Positions 24,820-25,662 of a stretch of DNA of 25,662 nucleotides are shown piece after piece. This DNA comes from a virus, in the IMG/VR virus record IMGVR_UViG_3300020196_000215, positions 1-25,662 of that record; one strand, written 5' to 3'. Position 1 is the stretch's first letter. Each line of letters begins with the position of its first letter. The notes beneath the pieces were generated by a model, which did no database searches, had not been told where the DNA came from, and saw nothing but the letters and a program-made list of their open reading frames with translations. Both the position numbers and the translations under genes were made by a program.

Positions 24820-25605
24820 ATGCCTAATATTGCGAATGATAAAACTATTACATTTTCTGCTGCGGAATTAGCAAGAATTTGCTGTTCGGAAGATTCTCAT
24901 TTGAATAAAAATAATGATGGTGATGATGGTGAAATTGGAAAATATGCAGATCCAAGAAAATCTCCTGATTGGTTAATTGAAGAAATGGTAGATGATTCTA
25001 ATCTTACTAAAATTAAAAGATCTATTTCATCTACAATCAAAAAAAATTCATTGCAAAGTAGAATTTACGGTAAAAGTTCTCAGGGTAATATAAAACAGTA
25101 TAATTTGTTTGGACATATTGATAAAAGTATTACACTTTCATTACAAGAAAAAGTTAGAGATTGTCTAATTGAGCATAATCTAATAAATTCAGATACTTCT
25201 TTGACATTAACAAATTGTTGGACTTGCATTGGTTATAAAAATTCTTACCATATTGCACATAATCATACTTTGACTCGTCCTGGAGGAGCACTCTGCATTG
25301 ATCCTAGAATTATAAGTGTCACACTTTATATTTCTAGTCCACTAAAAGAAGGTGATTGTTCAAATCCAATGAGTGAAAATCATTCAAAAATGCACGACTT
25401 AATTGCTGGATTTTTCTATTTCTTCACCAAACCACATTTGATAAATTATGTAAAACCACAAGTAGGTAAAATGATAATTTTTCCGTCTTGGATAGTTCAT
25501 GGCACTTATCCACAAATTTCTGGAAAAAGACAAACACTAAATCTTTCTTTTGAACTTGATTCCCCACTTTTGGCACCAAAAATAAATTCTGGACAGACCC
25601 CTTGA
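24820..25605 (+). CDS. 2OG-Fe(II) oxygenase family protein
   Basis: 261 residues. The C-terminal half matches the putative 2OG-Fe(II) oxygenase family found in many cyanophages (2OG-FeII_Oxy_5-like): YHIAHNHT with His147 and His149 as candidate iron ligands, VTLYISSP, then VGKMIIFPSWIVHGTYP with the distal His227, and Arg237 in GKRQTLNLSFEL as the likely 2-oxoglutarate contact. The N-terminal 110 residues are less typical, with an acidic NNDGDDGE stretch. Reaction: oxidation of an unknown substrate using O2 and 2-oxoglutarate. Adjacency to collagen-like fibres suggests, but does not show, a structural protein as target; host protein or metabolite modification is equally possible. No strong ribosome-binding site is seen. 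The stop codon lies inside the -35 box of the following promoter. Confidence 0.8.
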   Translation: MPNIANDKTITFSAAELARICCSEDSHLNKNNDGDDGEIGKYADPRKSPDWLIEEMVDDSNLTKIKRSISSTIKKNSLQSRIYGKSSQGNIKQYNLFGHIDKSITLSLQEKVRDCLIEHNLINSDTSLTLTNCWTCIGYKNSYHIAHNHTLTRPGGALCIDPRIISVTLYISSPLKEGDCSNPMSENHSKMHDLIAGFFYFFTKPHLINYVKPQVGKMIIFPSWIVHGTYPQISGKRQTLNLSFELDSPLLAPKINSGQTP

Positions 25606-25630
25606 CACCCGCCCCAAGACCCCCTATAAT
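25602..25630 (+). promoter_or_regulatory. Perfect consensus sigma70 promoter
   Basis: TTGACA at 25602-25607 and TATAAT at 25625-25630 are separated by exactly 17 bases, the ideal geometry. The -35 box overlaps the oxygenase stop codon. Transcription would begin near 25637. An ATG at 25656 followed by AAA could begin the next gene, but no ribosome-binding site precedes it and only seven bases are visible. Consensus host-type promoters are typical of early genes in T4-like cyanophages, so an early unit probably starts here. Confidence 0.9.
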
Positions 25631-25638
25631 ATGGGGGT
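25619..25638. repeat. GC-rich palindrome around the -10 box
   Basis: ACCCCC (25619-25624) and GGGGGT (25633-25638) form an inverted repeat whose eight-base loop contains the TATAAT box. A further ACCCCC at 25649-25654 could pair with the same GGGGGT. No U-rich tail follows, so it does not look like a terminator. Confidence 0.85.
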
Positions 25639-25662
25639 AATCAAGAAAACCCCCAATGAAAA

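Noticed and set aside
25619-25654. Rho-independent terminator after the oxygenase gene
   Set aside because: The GC-rich palindrome lacks a U-run on either strand and encloses a perfect -10 box, so a promoter is the better reading.

Overview
The window looks like part of the late structural region of a large marine T4-like myovirus, most likely a cyanophage. This rests on gene content: a T4 gp27-like and gp5-like baseplate hub pair, very large fibre-type structural proteins, Gly-X-Gln collagen-like fibres, a phage tail-assembly-chaperone-type protein and a 2OG-Fe(II) oxygenase. That combination, with AT-rich sequence, is typical of viruses of marine picocyanobacteria. A myovirus of another marine bacterium cannot be excluded from sequence alone. 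Every gene reads on the + strand. Most genes overlap by 1-4 nt or are separated by only a few bases. I see no tRNA, rRNA, CRISPR array, insertion sequence or convincing terminator.

Layout. 1-6941 is the baseplate hub, cell-wall-attack and spike block: the 3' end of an M15/VanY-type peptidase; a 618-residue protein with an RlpA-like double-psi barrel and an M23 peptidase domain; a gp27-like hub; a gp5-like OB-fold hub ending in a 31-unit Thr/Ser-Pro tract and a poly-Gly tail; and a separate small beta-helical protein that resembles the gp5 needle. 6952-14084 holds a 2258-residue modular structural protein (N-terminal domain, C1q-like domain, short collagen-like stalk, parallel-beta start, long alternating alpha/beta repeat modules, conserved tail) and a 117-residue beta-rich structural protein.

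14090-22300 is one giant fibre gene of 2736 codons. About 2370 residues are an almost uninterrupted Gly-X-Gln array, followed by a beta domain and a C-terminal peptidase-S74 intramolecular chaperone. 22302-24803 is a cassette of small genes: fibre-tip-like proteins that share an N-terminal signature (two of them near-identical mosaic paralogues), a small helical protein, and a tail-assembly-chaperone-type protein. 24820-25605 is a 2OG-Fe(II) oxygenase. The window ends with a perfect sigma70 promoter whose -35 box overlaps the oxygenase stop codon, suggesting that a separately controlled, probably early, unit starts there.

How they fit together (inference). The hub proteins carry the spike and the wall-degrading enzymes that open the envelope. 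The large modular protein and the collagen-like fibre extend from the baseplate or tail for host contact. The small 3' genes probably supply adhesive tips and assembly help. The oxygenase may modify host or virion components; whether it acts on the collagen-like fibre is an open idea. The most unusual features are the exceptional length of the Gly-X-Gln fibre, the Thr-Pro/poly-Gly tail on the hub protein, the common C-terminal peptide on two adjacent wall-degrading enzymes, and the mosaic paralogues.
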